This document shows, piece by piece, positions 41,914 through 50,900 of a DNA stretch of 64,000 nucleotides (its first letter is position 1; the number at the start of each line of letters is the position of its first letter). A program made the position numbers and the translations under genes. The stretch covers positions 62,001 to 126,000 of the forward strand of contig NZ_RKME01000001.1 in NCBI RefSeq assembly GCF_003797825.1, read 5' to 3'. The notes under the pieces were generated by a model. The model saw only the letters and a program-made list of their open reading frames with translations. It did not search any database and was not told the DNA's origin. Source of the DNA: Gordonia sp. OPL2 (GTDB lineage: Bacteria; Actinomycetota; Actinomycetes; Mycobacteriales; Mycobacteriaceae).

Positions 41914-42633
41914 TCAGGCCGATCCGCGCATCGCCGACCAGCCTCGTGCACAAGCGAATCCGAGTACCGACGGATCGTTGCCCCACTCCGCGAGACCGAC
42001 CTCGGTCAGTGACGAGCGTGGTGCCGTCGTGGCCCAGTCCCGCCCCACCTGACCGGGGTGAACCGGGTCGTCGACGGCGATGGTGACCGCGATCGGCGCC
42101 GTCAACGTGGCGATCTCGTCGAGAGCGGGAGCGTGGAACGACGCGGCCTCGGCGAGTTGATCGAGCAGATGCGGATGCAGTGCTCGCCACGAGCGCCCGA
42201 GTTCGGCGGCCAGCCACGGCGGGCTCGTCGCCGTCATCACCGCGATCGTGTGTTCCAGACCGTCGGTCTGCAGCGTCCGTGCGGTCGCGGTCGCGCTCCA
42301 CGCCGCGGGCGCCGTCGCGGGGTCCCCGGTCCATGCCGGCAGCGCCGCCCAGACCCCCCGACACGGATTGCGCAACGCCCACGCGAGAGCGATCGCCGCC
42401 CCGATGGACACCCCGCCGACCACCGGTGGACCGTACTCGTCCGCCAGCTCGTCCAGGCGTCGGAGATGGTCGGCGACGAGCCGTCGCGTCGGTTCGAGCG
42501 CCACGAGTGTGAGACCGGTCTCATCGGCCGCAGGACCGAAGGCACGGCGCACGTAGTCGGCGTCGGATCCGGTGCCCGGCATGCCGATGAGCAGCTGCGG
42601 ACCCCTCGGATCCGACCCCTCGATGTCGGGCAT
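41914..42633 (-). CDS. Alpha/beta-hydrolase-fold protein (Rv2695-like)
   Basis: The 239-residue protein has an alpha/beta-hydrolase pattern: a nucleophile elbow GGVSIGAA (Ser in GxSxG), an oxyanion region near IGMPGTGSD and a possible acid-His end in IAVDDPVHPGQVG. The family is uncharacterised and conserved beside DUF3710 and the OB-fold gene. No signal peptide. The substrate is unknown. ATG 42633 matches the family start; CATGAT stands six bases before it on the minus strand, so transcription may be leaderless. It is convergent with DUF3710 and divergent from the OB-fold gene. Confidence 0.8.
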   Translation of the reverse strand: MPDIEGSDPRGPQLLIGMPGTGSDADYVRRAFGPAADETGLTLVALEPTRRLVADHLRRLDELADEYGPPVVGGVSIGAAIALAWALRNPCRGVWAALPAWTGDPATAPAAWSATATARTLQTDGLEHTIAVMTATSPPWLAAELGRSWRALHPHLLDQLAEAASFHAPALDEIATLTAPIAVTIAVDDPVHPGQVGRDWATTAPRSSLTEVGLAEWGNDPSVLGFACARGWSAMRGSA

Positions 42634-42652
42634 GCCATGATCATGCCCGACG

Positions 42653-42682
42653 TTGTACAGAGAGCACGGTCGGGATTACCCT
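42653..42682 (+). promoter_or_regulatory. Candidate promoter of OB-fold/DUF3159 genes
   Basis: TTGTAC (42653-42658) and TACCCT (42677-42682) are 18 bp apart, a good SigA-type match for this GC content, about 65-70 bp before the OB-fold gene start. Confidence 0.5.
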
Positions 42683-42752
42683 GGCGAGAAGCAAGCAGGG
42701 CCGTCAGCTAACGCCCGACGTCTCGTAGAGATGAGTCACCCAGGAGGGTGTG

Positions 42753-43130
42753 ATGGCTACCACCGGCTATCTCAAGCGTTTGACGCGCCGGCTCACCGAG
42801 GACCTCGGTGACGCCGACGCCGAACAGATCGCCGAGGAATCCCGCGCGACCGGAGCCCAGCGCGCCGCCGAGTGTTGTCGTGGTGACGAGGTCACCATGC
42901 ACGGCGAGTTGCGATCGGTGGAGACGTGTTCGCGCAGCGCCAAGGCAGGCGTGAAGGCGGAGTTCTTCGACGGCTCGGACACGGTGCTGCTCAAGTGGCT
43001 CGGACGCAACCGCATCCCCGGTATCGAGCCCGGGCGCAAGCTGACCGTACGCGGACGGCTCGCCGAGCACGAGGGCACCAAGCTGATCTACAACCCCTAC
43101 TACGAGCTGTATGGCCCGGACGACGAGTGA
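42753..43130 (+). CDS. OB-fold nucleic-acid-binding protein (Rv2694c-like)
   Basis: A 125-residue protein. After an N-terminal amphipathic helix (GYLKRLTRRLTEDLGDADAEQ) comes a single OB fold: VTMHGELRSVETC, VKAEFFDGSDTVLLKWLG, RNRIPGIEPGRKLTVRGRL. Related OB domains bind tRNA or single-stranded nucleic acid (RecG-wedge/DnaE-like), but the ligand is not known here. ATG 42753 follows AGGAGGG; a GTG one codon earlier is possible. Its last 20 bases overlap the DUF3159 gene, so the two are coupled. Three cysteines (CC, TC) are notable in this small protein. Confidence 0.87.
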   Translation: MATTGYLKRLTRRLTEDLGDADAEQIAEESRATGAQRAAECCRGDEVTMHGELRSVETCSRSAKAGVKAEFFDGSDTVLLKWLGRNRIPGIEPGRKLTVRGRLAEHEGTKLIYNPYYELYGPDDE

Positions 43131-43824
43131 CACCCCCGCCGACGGTCCCGCGGGGTCCTCGGAGGACGGGTCGTCGCCATCGATCCTCGAGCAGATGGGC
43201 GGCGTATCCGGCCTGATCTACTCGACGGTGCCGATCGCCGTCTTCGTGCCCGTCAACGCGATCTGGGGACTGCAGTCGGCGATGATCGCGGCGTTGGTCG
43301 TCGCCGCTCTCATCTTCTGCGTGCGGCTGATCCGCCGCGAGCCGCTCAACCCCGCGATCTCCGGTCTCATCGGCGTGGCCATCTGTGTCTTCATCGCCCA
43401 CCGCGTCGGCGACGCGAAAGGGTATTTCCTCTTCGGCATCTGGACCACGCTGGTCTACGCGATCGTGTTCGTCCTGTCGATCGTCGTGCGATGGCCTCTG
43501 GTCGGTGTCGCCTGGAATCTCATCAGTGGCGAGGGCATGGGGTGGCGCAAGCACCGCCGGACACTGATCGCCTACGACATCGCCACCGCGTTCTGGGCTC
43601 TGGTGTTCGCGGCGCGCTACATCACGCAATCCGAGCTCTACGATCACGGCAGCACGGGATGGCTGGCGGTCGCGCGCATCGGCATGGGGTGGCCGCTCAC
43701 GGCACTGGCCGTCCTCGCAACCATCGTCCTGGTCCGGCGCGCCACCCGAGAAGAGGACCGGACAGACCCTCAGCCCGAGGAGGATCCCACCGAAGTGGGG
43801 TCCCCCGAACAGCCGCTGCGCTGA
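43111..43824 (+). CDS. DUF3159 membrane protein (Rv2693c-like)
   Basis: The 237-residue integral membrane protein has five or six helices, for example GLIYSTVPIAVFVPVNAIWGL, AALVVAALIFCVRLI, LFGIWTTLVYAIVFVLSIVV and a last helix LTALAVLATIVLV. The conserved SILEQMGGVSGLIYSTVP region defines DUF3159. The function is unknown; in mycobacteria it follows the OB-fold gene in the same way. The N- and C-terminal tails are hydrophilic. ATG 43111 lies within the preceding gene. It converges on ceoC, whose end is 26 bp away. Confidence 0.85.
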   Translation: MARTTSDTPADGPAGSSEDGSSPSILEQMGGVSGLIYSTVPIAVFVPVNAIWGLQSAMIAALVVAALIFCVRLIRREPLNPAISGLIGVAICVFIAHRVGDAKGYFLFGIWTTLVYAIVFVLSIVVRWPLVGVAWNLISGEGMGWRKHRRTLIAYDIATAFWALVFAARYITQSELYDHGSTGWLAVARIGMGWPLTALAVLATIVLVRRATREEDRTDPQPEEDPTEVGSPEQPLR

Positions 43825-43850
43825 TCCTCCGACGACGCCTCGGGCGCCGC

Positions 43851-44510
43851 TCAGCTGAGCTGCATCGCCTCGTGCAGGGCGGGTTCCGCCTCGGCCGGGG
43901 CGATGAAGACCAGCTCGTCGCCCCCTTCGATCGGGTCATCGGACTGCGGCACGATCACCCGGCCACCGCGCAGGATCGCAACGAGCGCCGCGTCGCGTGG
44001 CAGATCGAGCTTGCGGACGGGTTTGCCGGCGAGCGGTGTGTTGGGCGGCAGGGTGAGCTCCACCAGATTCGCCTGACCCTGCCGAAACGTCATCAGTCGC
44101 ACCAGATCACCCACCGACACCGCCTCCTCGACGAGGGAGGCGAGGATGCGCGGCGTCGACACCGCGACGTCGACGCCCCAGTCCTCGTCGAACAACCATT
44201 CGTTGCGGGGATCGTTCACCCGGGCGACGACGCGATTGACGGCGAACTCCGTCTTGGCCAGCAGACTGACGACGAGGTTGGCCTTGTCGTCGCCTGTCGC
44301 CGCGACCATCACGTCGAACGTCTGCAGTTCTGCCTGCTCGAGATTGCTCAGCTCGCAGGCGTCGGCCTGTACCCACGTCGCCTGAGGGACGGCGTCGGGC
44401 TCGATGTGTCCGGTGTTGCGCTCGAAAAGGGTGACCTCGTGCCCGTTGAGCAGCAATTCGCGGGCGATCGACCGTCCGACCGCGCCGGCACCGGCGATGG
44501 CGACCTTCAT
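43851..44510 (-). CDS. ceoC: TrkA-type potassium regulatory protein CeoC
   Basis: The 219-residue RCK protein has a Rossmann NAD(H)-binding domain (about 1-120: MKVAIAGAGAVGRSIA with GxGxxG, the acidic end of strand 2 in LFERN, and ATGDDKANLV) and a C-terminal TrkA-C domain (about 135-219). It should gate a potassium transporter in response to nucleotide state. It is the second of two adjacent genes of this type, matching ceoB-ceoC of M. tuberculosis. ATG 44510 has GGAAG upstream. No TrkH/KtrB channel subunit lies in the window; the nearest potassium-type transporter is the KimA-like protein on the other side of ceoB. Confidence 0.92.
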   Translation of the reverse strand: MKVAIAGAGAVGRSIARELLLNGHEVTLFERNTGHIEPDAVPQATWVQADACELSNLEQAELQTFDVMVAATGDDKANLVVSLLAKTEFAVNRVVARVNDPRNEWLFDEDWGVDVAVSTPRILASLVEEAVSVGDLVRLMTFRQGQANLVELTLPPNTPLAGKPVRKLDLPRDAALVAILRGGRVIVPQSDDPIEGGDELVFIAPAEAEPALHEAMQLS

Positions 44511-44534
44511 CGTCTTCCTTCCTCAGAACTCGGG

Positions 44535-45200
44535 TCAGTCCGTGCTGGTCCGGGGCTGTCGTGCCGCCGCCCGGGCATCGTCGAGATTGTCGATCAAGAT
44601 CGCTGCGAAGACCAGATCATCTTGCTGCAGAACAGTTTTCACATCTGGGAGAATCGGTCGTCCAACCCGGTTGAGGAAGGCGATCCGGGCGCCGGTCTGC
44701 TCTTGGAACTTGCCGATGGTCACACCGATCCACGACTCGTCGATGTCGAGCTGGGCGATGGCCAACGAGCCCGACGGGTCGCGCCATTCGGTGGTCGTCG
44801 ACGTCTCGCCGAGAGCCGAGACGAATCGCTCCGTGGTCCACGGCACGGTGGCGACGGTGGGGATGCCGAGTCGCTCGTAGACCTCGGCTCGCTTGGCGTC
44901 GTAGATACGGGCGACCACCCGGTCGATGCCGAAGGTCTCGCGGGCGACCCGGGCGGCGATGATGTTCGAGTTGTCGCCCGACGACACGGCCGCGAACGCA
45001 TCGGCCTGTTCGATCCCCGCGCGGGTCAGCACATCACGGTCGAAGCCGACCCCGATCACCTTGGTACCCCGGAAATCCGGACTGAGACGGACGAAGGCGG
45101 AGTGATCGCGATCGATGATGGCGACCTGGTGGCCGCGCTTCTGCATCGCCATCGCCAGCGCCGACCCCACACGCCCGCATCCCATGATGACTACCTGCAC
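44535..45200 (-). CDS. ceoB: TrkA-type potassium regulatory protein CeoB
   Basis: The 221-residue RCK protein starts VQVVIMGCGRVGSALA (NAD site GxGxxG) with the acidic residue IIDRD at the end of strand 2 and SSGDNSNIIAARVARE, followed by a TrkA-C domain. Its partner ceoC lies 24 bp downstream. GTG 45200 was chosen by homology (M-x-VVxMGCGRVG) and because GGGAAGGG stands five bases before it; an extended frame to 45269 is possible but unsupported. It is divergent from the KimA-like permease gene, an arrangement that suggests shared function in potassium balance. Confidence 0.92.
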   Translation of the reverse strand: MQVVIMGCGRVGSALAMAMQKRGHQVAIIDRDHSAFVRLSPDFRGTKVIGVGFDRDVLTRAGIEQADAFAAVSSGDNSNIIAARVARETFGIDRVVARIYDAKRAEVYERLGIPTVATVPWTTERFVSALGETSTTTEWRDPSGSLAIAQLDIDESWIGVTIGKFQEQTGARIAFLNRVGRPILPDVKTVLQQDDLVFAAILIDNLDDARAAARQPRTSTD

Positions 45201-45369
45201 ATCCACCCTTCCCGAGGCGTCGAGATCCGGCCGGGACGACCGGCCCGAAGGGCAGTGGTCGTCGTCCACGCGCAGCGCGCGGACGCATCGAACCTACCCG
45301 TACGGCCCGCCCGGCGGGCGGGATGATCACCGAAGCAGGCCTCTTATGGCCTTTGTCTACTACACGCTC

Positions 45370-45381
45370 TAGTGTTGCCTG
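45370..45381 (+). promoter_or_regulatory. Leaderless promoter -10 box of KimA-like gene
   Basis: TAGTGT (45370-45375) is followed by six bases and the GTG start at 45382. There is no ribosome-binding site. The flanking 45340-45375 stretch is AT-richer than the surroundings. Confidence 0.55.
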
Positions 45382-47394
45382 GTGTCCACCGTGTCCAAGG
45401 TGTCCGTCGCGACCAAGAGGTTGCTGCTCGGCCGCCCGTTCCGCAGCGACAAACTGGGTCACACCCTGTTGCCCAAGCGCATCGCGCTCCCGGTGTTCGC
45501 CTCCGATGCCATGTCGTCGGTGGCCTATGCGCCCCAAGAGATCTTTCTCGTCCTCTCCGTCGCCGGACTGAGCGCGCTCGCCTTCACGCCGTGGGTGGCG
45601 CTCGCCGTCGCCGTCGTGATGGTCGTGGTCGTCGCCAGCTACCGGCAGAACGTCCACGCCTACCCCTCGGGCGGCGGCGACTACGAGGTCGCCACCGTCA
45701 ATCTCGGTCCCAACGCCGGCCTCACCGTCGGCAGCGCGCTGCTCGTCGACTACATCCTCACGGTGGCCGTCTCGATCTCGTCGGCGGCGGAGAACATCGG
45801 TTCGGCGATTCCGTTCGTGTCCCAACACAAGGTCTGGTTCTGTGTGGCGGCCATCGTGCTGCTCGCGGCGGTGAATCTGCGCGGCATCAAGGAATCGGGT
45901 TCGGTCCTGGCGATACCCACCTATGCGTTCATCATCGGTGTGCTCGCCATGCTCGGTTGGGGTTTCATCGAGATCTTCGTCCTCGGCCAGGACATCGAGT
46001 CCGAGACCGCGGACTTCACCATCCGGGCCGAGCAGGATCATCTCGTCGGTATCGCCTTCGTGTTCCTCATCGCCCGGGCTTTCTCCTCCGGCTGTGCGGC
46101 ACTGACCGGTGTGGAGGCGATCAGCAACGGTGTTCCGGCGTTCCGGAAACCCAAGTCGCGCAACGCCGCCTCGACCCTGTTCATGCTCGGCGCGTTCTCG
46201 ATCGTGTTGCTGCTCGGCATCGTCCTGCTCGCCCAGCAGATCGGCGCGAAGTATGTGATGAACCCGGCCCAGGACCTCATCGGGGCCCCCGAGGGCTATC
46301 AGCAGAAGGCCATGATCGCGCAGCTGGCCCATGCGGTGTTCGATTCCTTCACGCCCGGCTTCTACTTCGTCGCCACCGCGACCGCGCTGATCCTGATGCT
46401 CGCCGCGAACACCGCGTTCAACGGGTTCCCGGTCCTCGGTTCGGTGCTGGCCCAGGATCGCTATCTGCCCCGACAGCTGCACACGCGCGGCGACCGCCTG
46501 GCCTTCTCCAACGGGATCGTGTTCTTGGCATTGGTCGCGATCATCTTCGTCGTCGCGTTCGGCGCCGAGGTCACCAAGCTGATCCAGCTCTACATCGTCG
46601 GTGTGTTCGTGTCGTTCACCCTGAGTCAGACGGGCATGGTCCGGCACTGGACACGGCACCTGCGGACCGAGACGGACCCGCGGGCACGAAGGAAGATGAT
46701 GCAGTCCCGCGTCATCAACTCGATCGGCCTGGTGATGACCGCGACCGTTCTGATCGTCGTCCTCCTCACCAAATTCACCGCGGGAGCGTGGATCGCGATC
46801 CTCGCCATGGTGCTGCTCTTCATCCTGATGAAGCTGATCCACCACCACTATGCGACGGTGCAACGCGAGCTCGAGCGACAGGAGGAGGACGTGGTGCTGC
46901 CGAGCCGGACCCACTCGATCGTCCTGGTGTCCACGCTGCACCTCGCGACCAAGCGTGCGGTCCTCTACGCCCGTGCGACCCGACCCGACGTCCTCGAGGC
47001 GATCACGGTCAACGTCGACGACCGCGACACCCGCAAACTCGTGTCGCAGTGGGAGGCCAGCGACATCACGGTGCCACTCAAGGTGATCGCCTCGCCGTAC
47101 CGCGAGATCACCCGCCCGGTCATCGAGTACGTGCGCCGGGTCCGCCGGGAGTCGCCACGAGACGTCATCACCGTGTTCATCCCCGAATACGTCGTCGGGC
47201 ACTGGTGGGAACAGATCCTGCACAACCAGTCCGCGCTGCGACTGAAGGGCCGCCTGCTGTTCGAACCCGGCGTGATGGTCACCTCGGTGCCGTGGCAGCT
47301 CACCTCGTCCGACCGGCTCAAGAACCGTGACCTCGTCTATTCGGCCCCCGGCGACACCCGTCGGGCCCTCGGCGGCGACTCGGAACCCCGGTGA
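45382..47394 (+). CDS. APC-superfamily permease, probable KimA-type potassium importer
   Basis: The 670-residue protein has about 12 membrane helices (30-480) and a cytoplasmic C-terminal domain. It resembles B. subtilis KimA (YdaO) along its length: RLLLGRPFRS, FASDAMSSVAYAPQEI, YPSGGGDYEVATVNLG, GSALLVDYILTVAVSISS, AFSSGCAALTGVEAISNGVPAF and RGDRLAFSNGIVFL all have close counterparts I recall in KimA. KimA is a proton-coupled potassium importer inhibited by c-di-AMP. The M. tuberculosis homologue Rv2690c is generally annotated only as a permease. The C-terminal part (about 500-660) is USP-like. Its stop overlaps the next gene as GTGA. Function is inferred; amino-acid transport remains possible. 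Confidence 0.85.
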   Translation: MSTVSKVSVATKRLLLGRPFRSDKLGHTLLPKRIALPVFASDAMSSVAYAPQEIFLVLSVAGLSALAFTPWVALAVAVVMVVVVASYRQNVHAYPSGGGDYEVATVNLGPNAGLTVGSALLVDYILTVAVSISSAAENIGSAIPFVSQHKVWFCVAAIVLLAAVNLRGIKESGSVLAIPTYAFIIGVLAMLGWGFIEIFVLGQDIESETADFTIRAEQDHLVGIAFVFLIARAFSSGCAALTGVEAISNGVPAFRKPKSRNAASTLFMLGAFSIVLLLGIVLLAQQIGAKYVMNPAQDLIGAPEGYQQKAMIAQLAHAVFDSFTPGFYFVATATALILMLAANTAFNGFPVLGSVLAQDRYLPRQLHTRGDRLAFSNGIVFLALVAIIFVVAFGAEVTKLIQLYIVGVFVSFTLSQTGMVRHWTRHLRTETDPRARRKMMQSRVINSIGLVMTATVLIVVLLTKFTAGAWIAILAMVLLFILMKLIHHHYATVQRELERQEEDVVLPSRTHSIVLVSTLHLATKRAVLYARATRPDVLEAITVNVDDRDTRKLVSQWEASDITVPLKVIASPYREITRPVIEYVRRVRRESPRDVITVFIPEYVVGHWWEQILHNQSALRLKGRLLFEPGVMVTSVPWQLTSSDRLKNRDLVYSAPGDTRRALGGDSEPR

Positions 47395-48734
47395 GCTCGC
47401 CCCACGACTCCGGTGATCCGACACCCGAGATCGTCGTGCGGCCGGACCGGCCGGCCAACGGCGGTGAGGCCGTCGGACGAATTGACGGGCAGGTGGTGTT
47501 CGTCCGCGGCGCCGTGCCCGGTGAACTGATCCGTGCACAGGTCGTCGACGATCGCCGGGCGAGTTTCCGGCGGGCCGAGGTCATCGAGATCCTCGAGCCG
47601 TCGCCGCATCGTGTGGTGTCGCCGTGCGACGCCGCCCGGCACGGCGCCGGTTGCTGCGACCTCGGATACATCGAGGTGTCGCACGCCCGCACGCTGAAGG
47701 CGCAGATCGTCTCCGATGCACTCAGCCGGATCGGCCGTTTCGACGACGCGGACCTCACGGCGGCCGGCGTCGACGACGTCGTCGTCCGATCGCTGGGGGA
47801 CGACGGCACCGGGTGGCGGGTCCGCACCCGACTCGGCGTCGACGACGACGGGCGCGCCGGGATGCACGCCTTTCACGGCTCGCGGATCGTCACCGGCCAC
47901 CGATGTGCCGCACCCACACCGGGCCTCGTGGACGGGCTCGACGACCTCGCGCTCACGCCGGGTGCCGAGCTCGCGATCGTCGCCGACATGCACGGTCGCC
48001 GGCATGTGACCGAACTCGCACCGGTGGCGCCGCCTGCCCGCCGTGCCCGTGGACGACGGGGCGACCGCACCGCCACCCAGTCGGCGCGTCGCCGACGCGA
48101 ATCCGACCGTGCGCAGCGGGTGGTCGAGGGCGACACGACGGCCGCTCACCGGGTCGGCGACCGCGTCTGGCAGATCCCCGTGACGGCGTTCTGGCAGGCC
48201 CACCGTGCGGCGCCGGGCGTGTACGCCGACACCATCGTCGGCATGATCGCGGCCGCCGGTGTCCGCCCGAGGGCGGGTGCGGCGGTGGCCTGGGACCTGT
48301 ATGGCGGGGCGGGGATCTTCGCGGCCGCACTCCTCGACCAGGAGATCGGGGGAGCCGCGCCGGCCGGCGTCCACGTCGTGGAGTCCGACCCACTCGCGCT
48401 CGCCTCCGCCGCGGAGACCTTCGCCGACGACGACCGCGTCACGCTGCACCGCGGTGAGGTGGCGACGACGTCGGCCGCGTTGCCGAGTCCGGACGTCGTC
48501 GTGCTCGACCCTCCGCGGACCGGCGCGGGCGCCGCGGTGATCGATGCGGTCACCGACGCCGATCCGGGGGTCATCGTGCACGTCGGCTGTGACGTCGGTC
48601 GGTTCGCACGCGATCTCGCCCTGTTCGCCGAGCAGGGATACCGGCCCCGCGACATCCGTGCCTTCGACGCCTTCCCGCTGACCCACCACGTGGAGGCGAT
48701 CGCCTGTCTCGTCCCGGCTCACCGCGGGATGTGA
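47391..48734 (+). CDS. TrmA/RumA-family RNA methyltransferase with TRAM domain
   Basis: The 447-residue protein begins with a TRAM RNA-binding domain (about 12-75: ANGGEAVGRIDGQVVFVRGAVPGE), followed by a region with several cysteines (PCDAARHGAGCCDLGY) in the position of the iron-sulfur cluster ligands of RumA, and a Rossmann SAM domain (WDLYGGAGIFAAALL; DPPRTGAG). The nucleophile-region Cys is in VIVHVGCDVGRFARDL. Such enzymes make 5-methyluridine in rRNA or tRNA. An Arg-rich insertion (RRARGRRGDRTATQSARRRRE, about 215-240) is unusual. It is coupled to the permease by a GTGA overlap, as in Rv2690c-Rv2689c. Target RNA unknown. Confidence 0.88.
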   Translation: MSSPHDSGDPTPEIVVRPDRPANGGEAVGRIDGQVVFVRGAVPGELIRAQVVDDRRASFRRAEVIEILEPSPHRVVSPCDAARHGAGCCDLGYIEVSHARTLKAQIVSDALSRIGRFDDADLTAAGVDDVVVRSLGDDGTGWRVRTRLGVDDDGRAGMHAFHGSRIVTGHRCAAPTPGLVDGLDDLALTPGAELAIVADMHGRRHVTELAPVAPPARRARGRRGDRTATQSARRRRESDRAQRVVEGDTTAAHRVGDRVWQIPVTAFWQAHRAAPGVYADTIVGMIAAAGVRPRAGAAVAWDLYGGAGIFAAALLDQEIGGAAPAGVHVVESDPLALASAAETFADDDRVTLHRGEVATTSAALPSPDVVVLDPPRTGAGAAVIDAVTDADPGVIVHVGCDVGRFARDLALFAEQGYRPRDIRAFDAFPLTHHVEAIACLVPAHRGM

Positions 48735-48892
48735 CCGATTCGGCGCCGCAACGGCGCTCGCCCGACCGGGCGACCGTGCGGAGGTCCGTAGACTGTTCTC
48801 CACAGGACCGTGCTCGGGGGTGAGCCCGGTGCGACGCCCGCCGACAGCCCGGCGCGGTGTGAGCTGGATTCAAGGACATGATGGAGGACTCG

Positions 48893-50857
48893 ATGGGCGT
48901 GCTCGACGGAATCGGTTCGCCGGCCGACCTGCGGACGCTGTCGTCGGACGAGATGGTCACCCTGGCAGGTGAGATCCGGGAATTCCTCATCGACAAGGTC
49001 TCCGCGACGGGCGGACATCTGGGCCCGAACCTGGGCGTCGTCGAACTGACGCTGGCGTTGCACCGGGTGTTCGACTCACCCGGCGACCCGATCATCTTCG
49101 ACACCGGCCACCAGAGCTATGTGCACAAGATCGTCACCGGCCGCAAGGACGGGTTCGGCGACCTGCGTCAAAAGGACGGCCTGACCGGATATCAGGACCG
49201 CGCCGAGAGTGATCACGACTGGGTCGAATCGTCGCACGCCTCGGCGGCGCTGTCGTACGCCGACGGTCTGGCCAAATCGTTCGAGCTGACCGGCCAGGAC
49301 ACCCGGACCGTCGTCGCCGTCGTCGGCGACGGCGCGCTCACCGGCGGGATGTGCTGGGAGGCGCTCAACAACATCGCCGCCGGCGATCGCCCGGTGGTCA
49401 TCATCGTCAACGACAACGGTCGCTCCTACGCTCCGACGATCGGCGGGTTGGCCAGTCACCTGTCCGGGCTGCGGTTGCAACCGGGCTACGAACGGTTCCT
49501 CGACGAGAGCCGCAAGGTCGTCAAACAGGTCCCGGTCGTCGGACCGCCCGCCTATGCGGTGCTCCACGGCATGAAGAGCGGCCTCAAGGACCTCATCGCC
49601 CCGCAGGCGATGTTCACCGACCTCGGACTCAAGTACGTGGGTCCGGTCGACGGGCATGACATCGGTGCCCTGGAATTCGCTCTCGGACACGCGAAGTCGT
49701 TCGGCGGGCCGGTCATCGTGCACACGGTGACACGCAAGGGGATGGGGTACGCCCCGGCGGAGAACCACGAGGCGGACCAGATGCACTCCACGGGCATCAT
49801 CGATCCCCGGACCGGTCGGGCGACCAGTGTGTCCCCGCAGGACTGGACGTCGGTGTTCTCCGCGGCCCTCGTCGAGGCGGGATCCCGTCGATCAGACGTC
49901 GTCGCGATCACCGCGGCGATGCCCGGGCCCACAGGACTCACCCCGTTCGGCGAGAAGTTCCCGGACCGCATGTTCGACGTCGGCATCGCCGAGCAGCATG
50001 CGGTGACCTCGGCCGCAGGTCTGGCGCTGGGTGGGCTGCATCCGGTCGTCGCGATCTACTCGACGTTCCTCAACCGCGCCTTCGATCAGCTCCTCATGGA
50101 CGTGGCGCTGCTGCGCCTGCCCGTCACCCTCGTCCTGGACCGTTCGGGCATCACCGGCCCCGACGGCCCCAGCCACCACGGGATGTGGGACCTGTCGCTG
50201 ATGTCGCTCGTGCCGGGTCTGGCCGTCGCTGCCCCGCGTGATGCGGTCCGATTGCGTGAGGAGTTCGACGAGGCGCTCGCCGTCTCCGACGGACCCACCG
50301 CACTGCGTTTCTCCAAAGGTGCTGTGCCCGAGGACATCCGGGCGGTCGAGCGGCTCGACGACGGTGTCGACGTGCTCTATCGTGCCGCACCGGGCGTCGG
50401 GGAGGCCACCGGTGACGTGCTCATCGTCGCGGTCGGTGCATTCTGTGCGCTGGCCGTCGACGCCGCCGAGCGGCTCGGTCGTCAGGGAATCGACGCGACG
50501 GTCGTCGACCCGCGCTGGGTGCTCCCGGTGCCCGGATCGATCGCCGAACTCGCGACCCGGCATCGTCTCGTGGTGACCCTCGAGGACAGCGGTGTGCGCG
50601 GCGGGGTCGGGTCGGCGATCAGCGACGCGTTGTCCTCGGCGGACGTCGCCGTCCCCGTGCAGCATCGGGGAATCCCGCAGCAGTTCGTCCAGCACGCGTC
50701 ACGCGGACAGCTCCTCGCCGAGTTCGGGCTGACCGCCCAGGATCTGGCGCGCACGATCACCGCGACCGTGGCGGGCATGCAGTCGGTGCCCGGACTCGAC
50801 GACGATGCCGACCTCTCCGGCCACGAGCTGTCGAACGCGCCCGACGCCGATCAGTGA
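48893..50857 (+). CDS. dxs: 1-Deoxy-D-xylulose-5-phosphate synthase
   Basis: The 654-residue thiamine-diphosphate enzyme condenses pyruvate with glyceraldehyde 3-phosphate, the first step of the MEP isoprenoid pathway. Seen: the substrate histidine in [24 protein letters not shown], the ThDP motif [23 protein letters not shown], the catalytic Glu region [11 protein letters not shown] and the transketolase C-terminal domain ([14 protein letters not shown]). The start at ATG 48893 follows GGAGGA; an upstream in-frame ATG at 48878 is poorly placed. -10-like TAGACT lies at 48789-48794. It supplies precursors for decaprenyl-phosphate carriers and menaquinone. Confidence 0.97.
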   Translation: MGVLDGIGSPADLRTLSSDEMVTLAGEIREFLIDKVSATGGHLGPNLGVVELTLALHRVFDSPGDPIIFDTGHQSYVHKIVTGRKDGFGDLRQKDGLTGYQDRAESDHDWVESSHASAALSYADGLAKSFELTGQDTRTVVAVVGDGALTGGMCWEALNNIAAGDRPVVIIVNDNGRSYAPTIGGLASHLSGLRLQPGYERFLDESRKVVKQVPVVGPPAYAVLHGMKSGLKDLIAPQAMFTDLGLKYVGPVDGHDIGALEFALGHAKSFGGPVIVHTVTRKGMGYAPAENHEADQMHSTGIIDPRTGRATSVSPQDWTSVFSAALVEAGSRRSDVVAITAAMPGPTGLTPFGEKFPDRMFDVGIAEQHAVTSAAGLALGGLHPVVAIYSTFLNRAFDQLLMDVALLRLPVTLVLDRSGITGPDGPSHHGMWDLSLMSLVPGLAVAAPRDAVRLREEFDEALAVSDGPTALRFSKGAVPEDIRAVERLDDGVDVLYRAAPGVGEATGDVLIVAVGAFCALAVDAAERLGRQGIDATVVDPRWVLPVPGSIAELATRHRLVVTLEDSGVRGGVGSAISDALSSADVAVPVQHRGIPQQFVQHASRGQLLAEFGLTAQDLARTITATVAGMQSVPGLDDDADLSGHELSNAPDADQ

Positions 50858-50871
50858 TCGTCGATAAGGGC

Positions 50872-50900
50872 CCCTGGTCCGCGTCGATTGCGGACTAGGG
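50872..50900. terminator. Hairpin between dxs and RNase D-like gene
   Basis: CCCTGGTCCGC (50872-50882) and GCGGACTAGGG (50890-50900) pair over 11 bp with one G-U pair and a seven-base loop. The right arm contains the stop codon of the convergent RNase D-like gene, so it probably ends both transcripts. Confidence 0.65.

Noticed and set aside
45034..47538. 834-residue minus-strand frame antisense to the KimA-like gene
   Set aside because: Composition is His/Asp/Arg/Glu-rich with no fold pattern; the plus strand encodes a clear membrane protein. It is typical of antisense frames in high-GC genomes.
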